Shown here piece after piece: positions 1 through 8,234 of a stretch of 64,000 nucleotides of DNA (the stretch's first letter is position 1; every line of letters begins with the position of its first letter). The notes under the pieces are model-generated. The model searched no databases. It saw only the letters and a list, made by a program, of their open reading frames with translations, and had not been told where the DNA came from. The stretch comes from Rhodocyclaceae bacterium. Lineage in GTDB: Bacteria > Pseudomonadota > Gammaproteobacteria > Burkholderiales > Rhodocyclaceae. The stretch is from NCBI GenBank assembly GCA_013791905.1, contig VMSX01000009.1, forward strand, positions 244,396 to 308,395. The letters run 5' to 3'. The position numbers and the translations under genes are program-made.

Positions 1-1248
1 GCCGCCGGAGATGTTCTCAAAGGCGATCACCGTCATCAGCAGGGAATCGATGTCCGCTGGTGCGGTGGTGGCGACAAAGCCGAGATCGAAGGGCTGCAAA
101 GTGAAACCGCCCCAAGCGCCCTTGCCGAGCACGGCAAGCACATAAAAGCCGAAATTTGACAGCAATTGCAGAATGCCGAAGATGAGCAGGGCCTTGTACA
201 GGCTGATGCGCAGCATGATGGCACCGGCGGCGAGGGCACCCAGGATGGTCAGCCAGATGCCGATGATCTTGTTGACGATGCCGACTTCCGCCTGCGAAAA
301 CGCCATGCCCTTGATCAGGAACGGTGTGGTCAGCACCCCGGCGAAGGCGTCGCCCAGCTTGTACAGCACGATCAAAACCAGGAAGGCGATGGCGCCGGGT
401 TTCAGCATGAAACTATCGAGCGAGCGGTTCAGCGTCTCGAAGCCGGCACGTCGTGCCGCCCAATAGCCCAGCGGCAGCGCGGCGACGATGCTGGCCATGA
501 TGAACAGCAACTGAATCCACTTGTTCGCATCCTGCGGATCCAGGCCCAGGCCGATCAGCAGCCAGCGCGCGGCAAAGGCGCCACCAAGCACCCCTGCCAG
601 CATGGCAAAGAAGCCGACCAACTCGCGGCTGGGTGCCGACGCCAGTGGTTTCAGCGCGCTGTTTACGCGCGGCAGGGTCAGCAGCGATACAACGGCGGCG
701 ACCACGAAGATTGCGGCCATGACGCGGTAAACCTGCCCCCAACTGCCCCACTGATCCGCCCAGATCAGGCTGATGCCGCCGGACAGGATCATGGCAACGC
801 GATAACCGAACACAGACATCGATGCGCCCAGACCGCGCTCGCGTGCTTCCAGTACATCGGTACGGTAGGCATCCACCACCACATCCTGCGACGCCGACAG
901 GAACGCCACCAACACCGCCGCCGCCGCGAACGGCAGCGGCCCGGTAGTGGGCGACAGGCCGGACATCAGGTACAGCATCGCCGCCAGCGCCAGTTGTGTC
1001 AGCACCAGCCAACCGCGCCGCCGCCCAAGGAAGGGCGGCTCGAAGCGGTCCATCAGCGGTGCCCAGAGGAACTTGAAAGTGTAAGGAATACCCACCAGGC
1101 CAAGAAAGCCGATGGTGGCGATATCAACGCCGTCCACCGTTAGCCAGGCCTGCATGGCCTGACCGGTCAGCGCCAGTGGTAAACCGGAGGCGAAACCGAG
1201 AAACAGGACGGCGGCGATGCGGTGTGCGGAGGAAAGAGAGGAATTCAT
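1..1248 (-). CDS. ampG: AmpG-type muropeptide permease (MFS), C-terminus beyond window
   Basis: Inner-membrane major facilitator that imports anhydro-muropeptides for cell-wall recycling. The reverse-strand reading from ATG at 1248 stays open to the left edge, giving about 415 residues of a protein that is about 490 in E. coli. The N-terminus carries the AmpG signature: GFASGLPLALTGQAMQAWL in TM1, then GIPYTFKFLWAPLMDR and the basic loop after it (LGRRRGW). Hydrophobic segments alternate with short loops throughout. It is divergent from the radical SAM gene with about 100 bp between starts, so the two may share a promoter region. The family call is firm from the N-terminal signature; transported substrate is by homology. 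Confidence 0.85.
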   Translation of the reverse strand, partial: MNSSLSSAHRIAAVLFLGFASGLPLALTGQAMQAWLTVDGVDIATIGFLGLVGIPYTFKFLWAPLMDRFEPPFLGRRRGWLVLTQLALAAMLYLMSGLSPTTGPLPFAAAAVLVAFLSASQDVVVDAYRTDVLEARERGLGASMSVFGYRVAMILSGGISLIWADQWGSWGQVYRVMAAIFVVAAVVSLLTLPRVNSALKPLASAPSRELVGFFAMLAGVLGGAFAARWLLIGLGLDPQDANKWIQLLFIMASIVAALPLGYWAARRAGFETLNRSLDSFMLKPGAIAFLVLIVLYKLGDAFAGVLTTPFLIKGMAFSQAEVGIVNKIIGIWLTILGALAAGAIMLRISLYKALLIFGILQLLSNFGFYVLAVLGKGAWGGFTLQPFDLGFVATTAPADIDSLLMTVIAFENISGG

Positions 1249-1346
1249 GATTCGGTCAAGGCGGCCGGTTTATGCGCCGCCGCTCATGCTAGCACCAAGG
1301 TTTACAGTTGATTCATAATGACGGCTATCGAAAACCGCCTTTTCCC

Positions 1347-2246
1347 ATGTATCCGAGCCACCTCATCCGTTATGTCGATCCGGTGTTTCGCCCGCCGAGC
1401 GAAGCTGAGTCGCTGATCCTGCCCGTCACCGACGGCTGCTCGTGGAACCAGTGCACCTTCTGCGAGATGTATACCGCGCCGCAGAAGAAGTTCCGGGCGC
1501 GCGACGAGGACGAGGTGCTGGACAGCATCCGCCGTTGCGGCGAGCGCCACGGGGCGGAGATCCGGCGGATTTTTCTCGCCGATGGCGATGCGCTGGTGCT
1601 GCCGACGCGCCGTCTGCTGAATGTGCTGACGGCTATCCGCGAGCATCTGCCCGGCGTGCGCCGTGTCTCCAGCTATTGCCTGCCGCGCAATTTGCGCAAG
1701 AAATCCGTCGCCGAACTGAAAGAACTGGCCGATGCCGGGCTGAAGATCGCCTATGTGGGCGCCGAATCCGGCGATGATGAAGTGCTGGCGCACGTGAACA
1801 AGGGTGAAACCTATGCGTCCACGGTGGACGCGCTGCTGAAATTGGGCGAGGCCGGCATCACCCGCTCGGTGATGATCCTCAATGGCCTGGGCGGTCGTGA
1901 ACTGTGGCGGCAGCATGCCGAAGATTCCGCCCGCCTCGCCAATGCCACGCAGCCTGAATATCTGGCGACGCTGGTGGTCAGCTTCCCTCAGGGGGAAGAG
2001 CGCTTGCGCGCCGGCTTTCCTGGCTGGGAGCCCCTGTCACAGCACGAGTTGTTCGTCGAGATGGAATGCTTCCTGTCCGGTCTGGAGCTCGAACGCACGG
2101 TGTTTCGCAGCGACCACGCCTCGAACTGGCTGATCCTCAAAGGAACGCTGGGCGCAGACAAGGCGCGCCTGCTCGCCCAGGTGCACAGCGCCATTGCCGC
2201 GCCGGAAAGCGTCAAGCTCAGGCCGGCCTGGGCGCGTGGGCTTTAA
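1347..2246 (+). CDS. Radical SAM protein
   Basis: A 299-residue SAM-radical enzyme of unknown substrate. The [4Fe-4S] cysteines are C31, C36 and C39 in CSWNQCTFCEMY, spaced CX4CX2C instead of the textbook CX3CX2C; this spacing recurs in the family that begins MYPSHLIRYVDP. The rest of a radical SAM barrel follows (ADGDALVLP, YVGAESGDDEVL, LNGLGG). I chose ATG 1347 because family members start at MYPSHLI; 13 extra codons are open upstream. It stands alone, divergent from ampG, with a REP-like element directly after its stop. The specific reaction cannot be read from sequence. Confidence 0.85.
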   Translation: MYPSHLIRYVDPVFRPPSEAESLILPVTDGCSWNQCTFCEMYTAPQKKFRARDEDEVLDSIRRCGERHGAEIRRIFLADGDALVLPTRRLLNVLTAIREHLPGVRRVSSYCLPRNLRKKSVAELKELADAGLKIAYVGAESGDDEVLAHVNKGETYASTVDALLKLGEAGITRSVMILNGLGGRELWRQHAEDSARLANATQPEYLATLVVSFPQGEERLRAGFPGWEPLSQHELFVEMECFLSGLELERTVFRSDHASNWLILKGTLGADKARLLAQVHSAIAAPESVKLRPAWARGL

Positions 2247-2250
2247 TTCA

Positions 2251-2402
2251 GGCCCGCCCCCTCCCGACCTCCCCCTCGCGGGGGCGGTGACTGTGGCTCG
2301 CGTTGCTCGTTTGTTACGGGGAGCCCCATTCATGATTGGGAGCGGATTGCGGCTGGCGCCGCGTGCCGTCTCGCCTTGGGGCGGCCCGGCGGCGAGACTG
2401 CT
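2251..2402 (+). repeat. REP-like element, copy A
   Basis: Class 1 copy of the 15-nt-loop family. Loop TTGGGGCGGCCCGGC lies at 2376-2390 between arms GTCTCGCC (2368-2375) and GGCGAGAC (2391-2398). Upstream are a second hairpin (GCGGC/GCCGC near 2350-2361), a GCTCG-rich stretch and a CCCCCTCGCGGGGG hairpin near 2270. It starts immediately after the radical SAM stop. Confidence 0.85.
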
Positions 2403-2410
2403 GGGGTTGC

Positions 2411-2522
2411 CTTCCTCCCCTCGCCCCTTGCGGGAGAGGGGTCGGGGGAGAGGGGGAGCCAGCAGAATGCCCTTCACCCGCAAAGCGGGAGAAGGGCGGC
2501 CCGGCGGCGAGACTGCCGGGGG
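2411..2522 (+). repeat. Degenerate second REP-like copy
   Basis: Two C/G-rich hairpin blocks (CCCTCGCCCC... and CTTCACCCGC...) are followed at 2496-2514 by GGCGGCCCGGCGGCGAGACT, which repeats the right half of copy A's loop and arm. It ends next to the ubiB stop codon, so it may act as the 3' end structure of ubiB. Confidence 0.6.
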
Positions 2523-4076
2523 CTAGAAGTACAGCGTAGCCGCCAACAGCAGTGCTGCGGCGGCCAGTGCCAGTGCCAGACGGGCGTGGCGGCGGCTGGT
2601 GGCGGTTTCCTCGCGCAAACGGACAAGTTCTGCGGCGGCGCTGTCCTGTTGGGTTAACAGGGTCAATGCCTGGTGTGCCAGACGCGGCAGTTGCGGCAGC
2701 AGGGTCGCCCACTGCTGGCCTTCGCGTTTCATTTGCTTGATGAAGCCGCGCGGCCCGACCTTCTCACTCATCCAGCGTTCGAGAAACGGCTTGGCGGTTT
2801 GCCACAGATCGAGGTCGGGATCGAGCTGGCGGCCGAGTCCTTCGATGTTGAGCAGGGTCTTCTGCAGCAGGACGAGTTGCGGCTGGATTTCGACGTTGAA
2901 GCGGCGCGAGGTCTGGAACAGCCGCAACAGCACCTTGCCGAAGGAAATCTCCTTGAGCGGTCGGTCGAAGATCGGCTCGCAGACCGTGCGCACTGCGGCT
3001 TCGAGCTCGTCGACACGCGTTTCGCGCGGCGCCCAGCCGGATTCGAGGTGCGACTCGGCGACGCGCTTGTAGTCGCGGCGGAAGAAGGCGAGGAAGTTGA
3101 TCGCCATGTAATTCTTGTCGGATTCTGTGAGCGTGCCGACGATGCCGAAGTCGAGCGCGATGTAGCTGCCGAAACTGGCCGGATCGGTGGATACCAGGAT
3201 GTTGCCCGGGTGCATGTCGGCATGGAAGATGCCGTCGCGGAACACCTGGGTGAAAAAGATCTCGACGCCGGCGCGCGACAGCGCCTTCAGATCAACGCCG
3301 GCCTCGCGCAGGCGGCCGATCTGGCTGATCGGGATGCCATGCATACGCTCCATGGTCATCACGGAATGGTTGCAGAAGTCCCAATAGACTTCCGGCACCA
3401 GCAGCAGTTTCGAATCGACAAAGTTGCGCCGCAGCTGCGAACAGTTTGCTGCTTCGCACATCAGGTCCAGTTCGTCGTGAAGATGCTTGGCAAATTCCGC
3501 CACCACCTCGCGCGGTTTCAGCCGCCGGCCATCTGACCAGAAGCGTTCGAGCAGGCCGGCGAAGGTGTTGAGCAGCGCAATGTCGTGGGCGATGATCGGC
3601 GCGATGCCGGGCCGCAGCACCTTGACCGCGACCGCGTGCCCGCCATGTTCCGCCGGCAGGGTGGCGAAGTGGACTTGAGCGACAGAGGCCGAGGCGACCG
3701 GCGTGTGTTCGAAACTGCCGTAGATATCAGCCAGCGGCCGGCCGAAAGTGCGCTCGATTTCCGCTATGGCCTGGTCGGACGGGAAGGGCGGGACGTTGTC
3801 CTGCAACTGGGCCAGCTCGTCCGCCAGATCGGCCGGCAGTAGATCGCGCCGGGTGGACAGCACCTGGCCAAATTTGACAAAGATCGGCCCGAGCGCCTCG
3901 AGCGCCTCGCGCAGACGCTGCCCGCGCGGGGCAGACACATCGCGCCAGAAACAAACCGCATCCAGCAGCCTGAGCGGCAACGCCAGCCGGCCGTCGGGGT
4001 CGTGTTCGAGAATCAGCCGGTCAAGGCCGAACCTGAGACCGACGCGGGCTATTTTGGCAAGACGGAAAATGCGCAC
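2523..4076 (-). CDS. ubiB: UbiB-family protein kinase-like ATPase (ubiquinone biosynthesis)
   Basis: ABC1/ADCK/UbiB-family protein needed for aerobic ubiquinone biosynthesis, acting at the inner membrane. The 517-residue protein has the KxGQ motif (KFGQ, 68-71), the family's Ala-rich nucleotide loop (ASASVAQVH, 128-136), K152 in VKVLRPGI, the catalytic-loop equivalent [11 protein letters not shown] and the DFG motif ([10 protein letters not shown]). A hydrophobic C-terminal helix ([18 protein letters not shown]) replaces the two helices of E. coli UbiB (546 aa). The start is GTG at 4076. It is a single gene and the ubiE/ubiJ partners are not here. coq7 at 56167 is the other quinone gene in the window. 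Confidence 0.9.
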   Translation of the reverse strand: MRIFRLAKIARVGLRFGLDRLILEHDPDGRLALPLRLLDAVCFWRDVSAPRGQRLREALEALGPIFVKFGQVLSTRRDLLPADLADELAQLQDNVPPFPSDQAIAEIERTFGRPLADIYGSFEHTPVASASVAQVHFATLPAEHGGHAVAVKVLRPGIAPIIAHDIALLNTFAGLLERFWSDGRRLKPREVVAEFAKHLHDELDLMCEAANCSQLRRNFVDSKLLLVPEVYWDFCNHSVMTMERMHGIPISQIGRLREAGVDLKALSRAGVEIFFTQVFRDGIFHADMHPGNILVSTDPASFGSYIALDFGIVGTLTESDKNYMAINFLAFFRRDYKRVAESHLESGWAPRETRVDELEAAVRTVCEPIFDRPLKEISFGKVLLRLFQTSRRFNVEIQPQLVLLQKTLLNIEGLGRQLDPDLDLWQTAKPFLERWMSEKVGPRGFIKQMKREGQQWATLLPQLPRLAHQALTLLTQQDSAAAELVRLREETATSRRHARLALALAAAALLLAATLYF

Positions 4077-4398
4077 GGAGAGAACAGATAAAAAAGAGCC
4101 CGCACTTTAGCATCGAACCTTGTTCAAGCGCCGTCCCCATGTTGGTGGCGGCCCGACTGTCGCCGTCCCGCCAGCGCCGACTTTTTCCGTCCTGCCACCT
4201 GATGTTTCGGCTTGCAAGCGGACAGCCGGAGGGGCGCAATCGCCCACAGCTTTGCTGCGTTCAATTCACGACATGATACGATCCTATGCGTTAGCCATGT
4301 CCGAGCCAGTGTTTGGGCTTGGGCTGGAGCACAAGAGGCGGGCACGAAATACCCAAGCTCGTACTGCCTGACGGATTTCATCTCACGCGGAGGTACTC
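4077..4398. other. Gene-poor spacer
   Basis: 322 bp between divergent ubiB and the substrate-binding gene. It holds one perfect copy of the short dispersed motif (4163-4185). I see no confident ORF, RNA gene or promoter match; the Shine-Dalgarno GGAGG lies at about 4389 before ATG 4399. Confidence 0.5.
4163..4185 (+). repeat. Short dispersed motif, copy 1
   Basis: Perfect copy of the 23-bp motif whose core is GCCAGCGCCGACTTTT; intergenic. Confidence 0.8.
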
Positions 4399-5415
4399 AT
4401 GTTCCTTAGGCGTACATCCCTTGTACTGCATGGGGACAGGCTTGCGAACGCTACTTTGCGCTGCTCTATCGGCCTGATTTCAGTGCTGGCAATCAGCCTG
4501 GCTTATGCACAGAACGCCAGTGCTGCAAAGTGCTTGTATGTCTCTTCCTACCATAAGGGCTATGAGTGGAACGATGGCATTGAGCGGGGCCTGGAGGAAG
4601 GGCTGCAAGGGAAGTGCGAATTGTCCCGCTTCTATATGGACACCAACCGCAATACCACTCCGAAATTTGCACAACGCAAAGCCCTCGAAGCCAAGCAACT
4701 CATCGAGCAAACGCGTCCCGACGTGGTCATCGCCTGCGACGATGCCGCATCCCAATATCTGATCATGCCCTACTTCCGGAATGCAGCCGTTCCGATAGTA
4801 TTTTGCGGCGTCAACTGGACGGTGAAAGCTTACGGTTACCCCTATTCGAACGTGACCGGAATGATCGAAATCGCCCCGATCAAGCCGCTGGTGAAGGAGG
4901 TGCGCAGCATTCTCCCGGCAGTCAGGTCAGGGATATATCTTGCGGCCGATGTGATGACCCAGCACAAGGAATTCGAAGAGAATCGCGAGGCGTACGCCCA
5001 GGCCAACATCAAGCTGTCGCCGATTTTCGTCAAGACGTTGGCGACATGGCAAGCCGGCTTTGCCGCTGCACAAAAGGCCGATTTTGTCGTGCTGGGCACC
5101 AATGCGGGAATCACCGACTGGGACAATCGCCAGGCTTATCAGAGCGTCATGTCCAGCGTGCAGAAACTGATCGTCACAAACTACGACTGGATGGCCCCCT
5201 ATGCCATGCTGGCCATGACCAAGGCCGCCGAAGAGCAGGGTGAGTGGTCCGCGCATCTGGTACAAAGCATCTTGAGTGGCATCACACCGGACAAGCTCCC
5301 GATTGTCGCCAACCGGCGCTGGCAGACGTACGTCAACGTCGAACTCGCCGCGGCGGCGAAAATACAGCTTCCGCTCGGCCTTGTGCATAAGGCGGTAAGA
5401 GCCGTCAAGCCGTGA
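4399..5415 (+). CDS. Periplasmic ABC-type substrate-binding protein (PF04392-like)
   Basis: Predicted secreted ligand-binding protein of 338 residues. A long N-terminal signal (hydrophobic core about residues 22-37) ends with ASA before AKCLYVSSYHKGYEW. The mature part resembles the ABC_sub_bind family: a Rossmann-like half with RPDVVIACDDAASQYLI and VPIVFCGVNW, then a second half with VKEVRSILP. There are no permease or ATPase genes nearby. It overlaps the following CHASE-GGDEF-EAL gene at TGATG, so it probably delivers a ligand to, or senses for, that membrane enzyme instead of an importer. The Shine-Dalgarno GGAGG sits well before ATG 4399. The ligand is unknown. Confidence 0.75.
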   Translation: MFLRRTSLVLHGDRLANATLRCSIGLISVLAISLAYAQNASAAKCLYVSSYHKGYEWNDGIERGLEEGLQGKCELSRFYMDTNRNTTPKFAQRKALEAKQLIEQTRPDVVIACDDAASQYLIMPYFRNAAVPIVFCGVNWTVKAYGYPYSNVTGMIEIAPIKPLVKEVRSILPAVRSGIYLAADVMTQHKEFEENREAYAQANIKLSPIFVKTLATWQAGFAAAQKADFVVLGTNAGITDWDNRQAYQSVMSSVQKLIVTNYDWMAPYAMLAMTKAAEEQGEWSAHLVQSILSGITPDKLPIVANRRWQTYVNVELAAAAKIQLPLGLVHKAVRAVKP

Positions 5416-8219
5416 TGCAGTGGCGCATTCCGACGATCTTCTCGCTGGCAACCGCCGCGCTTGCCTTGGGATTCGTGATCACGGCTGCAGCGGTCAGCCT
5501 TGCCCTGATGACCATTATCCAGGATGAAGAGGCTGCCTTTGGCGTAGAAATTGGCGCAGTCAAGGACAATCTGGTACAGCGCCTGACCTCGGCGAACGAG
5601 GTGCTGCACGGCATGCGCATGCTGTTTGATGCGTCGAGTTTCGTGGATGTTCACGAATTTCAGGTCATCGGCAACGATACCGTGGCGAACTATCCCTTCA
5701 TCAAGGCGGTCATGTATCTGCCTTATATCGCCGCCGATGAACGGGAATACTTCGAAAAAACCAAACAAGAAGAAGGTTACCCGACCTTCAGCATCAACAC
5801 GATCAAGGACGGTAGTTACGTCCCGGCGGAACGGCGCCCAAGCTATTTCCCGATACTGTATCTGGAGCCATTTCTGCCCTCGGCCGCACAACAGCTCGGC
5901 TTGGATCTTCTGGGGCAACCCGGGACGCAGGCCTACCTGCAGCGTGCCGTCGACACAGGCCTTGCCATGGCGGCCATACCCCTCAAAGCAGCCCATGCCA
6001 ATGAGTATCTGGTATTCAAGGCGATTTATGCCGACAAACCGAAACCAGGCCTGGATCCGGTGGTGGAGCGCAGAAAACTCATCAGCGGCATCGTTGCCAT
6101 CACGGTGGATGCGCAGCAGCTTCTGCCGCTGGAAAAGGTTGACCACCGGACATCCATCGCGCTAGCTGCGCGCCCGGTCCTGGAGCCAGGCAAACGGGTT
6201 GCCCTGTTCAAGCACGAAGCAGCGGTCGAAGGGATGGACGGCCACTGGGCCTATGGCGCCCTGCATAGGGAGCGGGACGTATTGATTGGCGAACAGGGTT
6301 TTCTTGTCAAATTTCGTCGGGTGCTGCACTGGGAGGATTTCAGTTACAAACTTTTGTTCGCGGCGTTATTTACCGGTGCGCTATTCACGCTGATTTTGTG
6401 GTCGCTGGCCAGGACGAACCAGGCACGCGCCGCTGACTTGAGGCGGCGCAACAAGGAGATCGAGCAACTTGTCGAACAGAGAACGCAGGAGCTGGCCACC
6501 GAGAAGGAGCGTGCGCTGGTGACGCTGGAGTCGATTGCCGATGGCGTGATTACCGCCGATTCACAGGGAGTCATCGATTATCTGAATCCGGTTGCCGAAC
6601 GCCTGAGCGGGTGGTCGGAACAGGAGGTCGTCGGCAAGCCGATCACGGATTTGTTCAAGGTTTTCGATGAGAAGACCCTGCAAGAGGTCGCGAATCCGGT
6701 GCTCCAGTGCCTGAGCAACGGTTTGCCTTTCATGCGCCAGGAAAACACGATATTCACCAACCGCAACGGCGACAACCTTGCCATCAACGAATCGGCAGCG
6801 CCGATCCGCGACCGCAGCGGGCAGGTCACTGGCGTCGTCCTGGTATTCCATGATGTCAGCAGCACCCGCAAGCTTACCCAGCAAATGTCCTGGCAGGCGA
6901 CCCATGATGCCCTGACCGGATTGCCGAACCGGATCATGCTGCAGGACTATCTCGAGTCGGCACTTGAGTTTGCCGCACAAGGCGGGCAAACCCTGGCCGT
7001 GATGTTCCTGGATCTCGACCGCTTCAAGATTGTGAACGACACCCTCGGCCATGATGTCGGCGACGGCCTGCTGCGGGAAGTGGCGGAGCGGTTGAAGGAG
7101 GGCTTGCGCGGCAGTGATATTGTCGGGCGGCTGGGCGGCGACGAGTTTCTCGTCATCGCCAGCGAGATCAAGGACAACACGGCCATAGTGATGATGGCGG
7201 AACGGTTGCTCAAGGTTTTCCACAAACCGTTCAGCTTGGGACAGTCCGAATTTTTTGCGAGCACGAGTATCGGGATCAGCGTTTATCCGGAAGATGGCGC
7301 GACCCCGGATGTGCTGATGAAAAAAGCCGATTCGGCCATGTACCGGGTGAAAACCCAGGGCAAGAACAATTACGGCTTTTACAGCAAGGAGGCCGATCAA
7401 GGCACGCAGGAACGCTTCACTCTCGAAGCCGATTTGCGTCACGCCCTGGAGCGCCAGGAACTGGTACTTCACTATCAGCCGCAGGTTTCCGCCATGACCG
7501 GCACTGTGACAGGTTTCGAGGCGCTGATCCGGTGGAATCACCCAAGTCGGGGGATGATCCCGCCACTGGGGTTCCTGCCGCTCGCCGAGGAAACCGGCCT
7601 GATTGTCGAGATTGGCGACTGGGTCATGCGCGAGGCCTGCCGGCAGAACCAGGCCTGGCAACAAGCGGGTTTGGCCAAGGTCGTGATTGCGGTCAACATT
7701 GCCCACGCACAGTTCATGCGGCCAACATTGCCGGCCGAGGTGAAACAGGTGCTGCAGGATACCGGGCTGGCGCCGCAGTTTCTCGAACTGGAGCTGACGG
7801 AAAGCATTCTGGCGGCCAATGCGGAGGAGGCCGTCATGCGGCTGAAAGAATTGAAAGCAGCCGGCATCAAATTGTCCATCGACGATTTCGGCACCGGCTA
7901 TTCCTCGCTCTTTTATCTCAAGAACTTTCCGCTCGACAGCGTCAAGATCGACCGCTGTTTCATCAAGGACATCGAAACCGACCACCATGACGCCGAGATC
8001 ACTACCGCGATCATCGCCATGTCGCACAGCCTGAAGCTGAGCGTTGTCGCGGAAGGCGTCGAGACAGCGACGCAACTGGATTTCCTGCGCCAGAAGGGTT
8101 GCGACACGATCCAGGGCTATTTCTATAGCCCGGCCGTACCGGCGGAGCAGGCGCGGGCCTTTCTGGAAAAGCCGCTGGCAGGGAGAAGCCTGAATTTGGT
8201 TGGCGCGGCGGAAAAGTAG
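5415..8219 (+). CDS. CHASE-PAS-GGDEF-EAL c-di-GMP cyclase/phosphodiesterase
   Basis: Inner-membrane c-di-GMP enzyme of 934 residues. Order: TM helix (about 12-38), periplasmic CHASE domain (about 40-300), second TM helix (about 310-330), short coiled region, PAS domain (about 365-480), GGDEF (about 490-650) and EAL (about 665-915). GGDEF is intact with an RxxD inhibitory site five residues upstream (RGSD, then IVGRLGGDEF). EAL is intact (GFEALIRWNHP, ELELTES, DDFGTGYSSL, KIDRCF). Both activities are therefore possible, and which dominates cannot be told. The start at ATG 5415 overlaps the previous stop; GTG 5412 is an alternative. The CHASE domain presumably reads the substrate-binding partner or its ligand. 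Confidence 0.9.
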   Translation: MQWRIPTIFSLATAALALGFVITAAAVSLALMTIIQDEEAAFGVEIGAVKDNLVQRLTSANEVLHGMRMLFDASSFVDVHEFQVIGNDTVANYPFIKAVMYLPYIAADEREYFEKTKQEEGYPTFSINTIKDGSYVPAERRPSYFPILYLEPFLPSAAQQLGLDLLGQPGTQAYLQRAVDTGLAMAAIPLKAAHANEYLVFKAIYADKPKPGLDPVVERRKLISGIVAITVDAQQLLPLEKVDHRTSIALAARPVLEPGKRVALFKHEAAVEGMDGHWAYGALHRERDVLIGEQGFLVKFRRVLHWEDFSYKLLFAALFTGALFTLILWSLARTNQARAADLRRRNKEIEQLVEQRTQELATEKERALVTLESIADGVITADSQGVIDYLNPVAERLSGWSEQEVVGKPITDLFKVFDEKTLQEVANPVLQCLSNGLPFMRQENTIFTNRNGDNLAINESAAPIRDRSGQVTGVVLVFHDVSSTRKLTQQMSWQATHDALTGLPNRIMLQDYLESALEFAAQGGQTLAVMFLDLDRFKIVNDTLGHDVGDGLLREVAERLKEGLRGSDIVGRLGGDEFLVIASEIKDNTAIVMMAERLLKVFHKPFSLGQSEFFASTSIGISVYPEDGATPDVLMKKADSAMYRVKTQGKNNYGFYSKEADQGTQERFTLEADLRHALERQELVLHYQPQVSAMTGTVTGFEALIRWNHPSRGMIPPLGFLPLAEETGLIVEIGDWVMREACRQNQAWQQAGLAKVVIAVNIAHAQFMRPTLPAEVKQVLQDTGLAPQFLELELTESILAANAEEAVMRLKELKAAGIKLSIDDFGTGYSSLFYLKNFPLDSVKIDRCFIKDIETDHHDAEITTAIIAMSHSLKLSVVAEGVETATQLDFLRQKGCDTIQGYFYSPAVPAEQARAFLEKPLAGRSLNLVGAAEK

Positions 8220-8234
8220 CGCGGGCTGGCTTTG

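Noticed and set aside
166..1143. Long forward open frame rich in Gln, Asp and His
   Set aside because: It lies opposite ampG in the frame where codon bias produces stop-free shadows; no domain or ribosome-binding site.
2673..3536. Forward open frame opposite ubiB (and similar long frames opposite leuS, glyS, lnt and the Mrp genes)
   Set aside because: Antisense shadows of GC-rich genes; composition is not protein-like and the real genes carry full motif sets.
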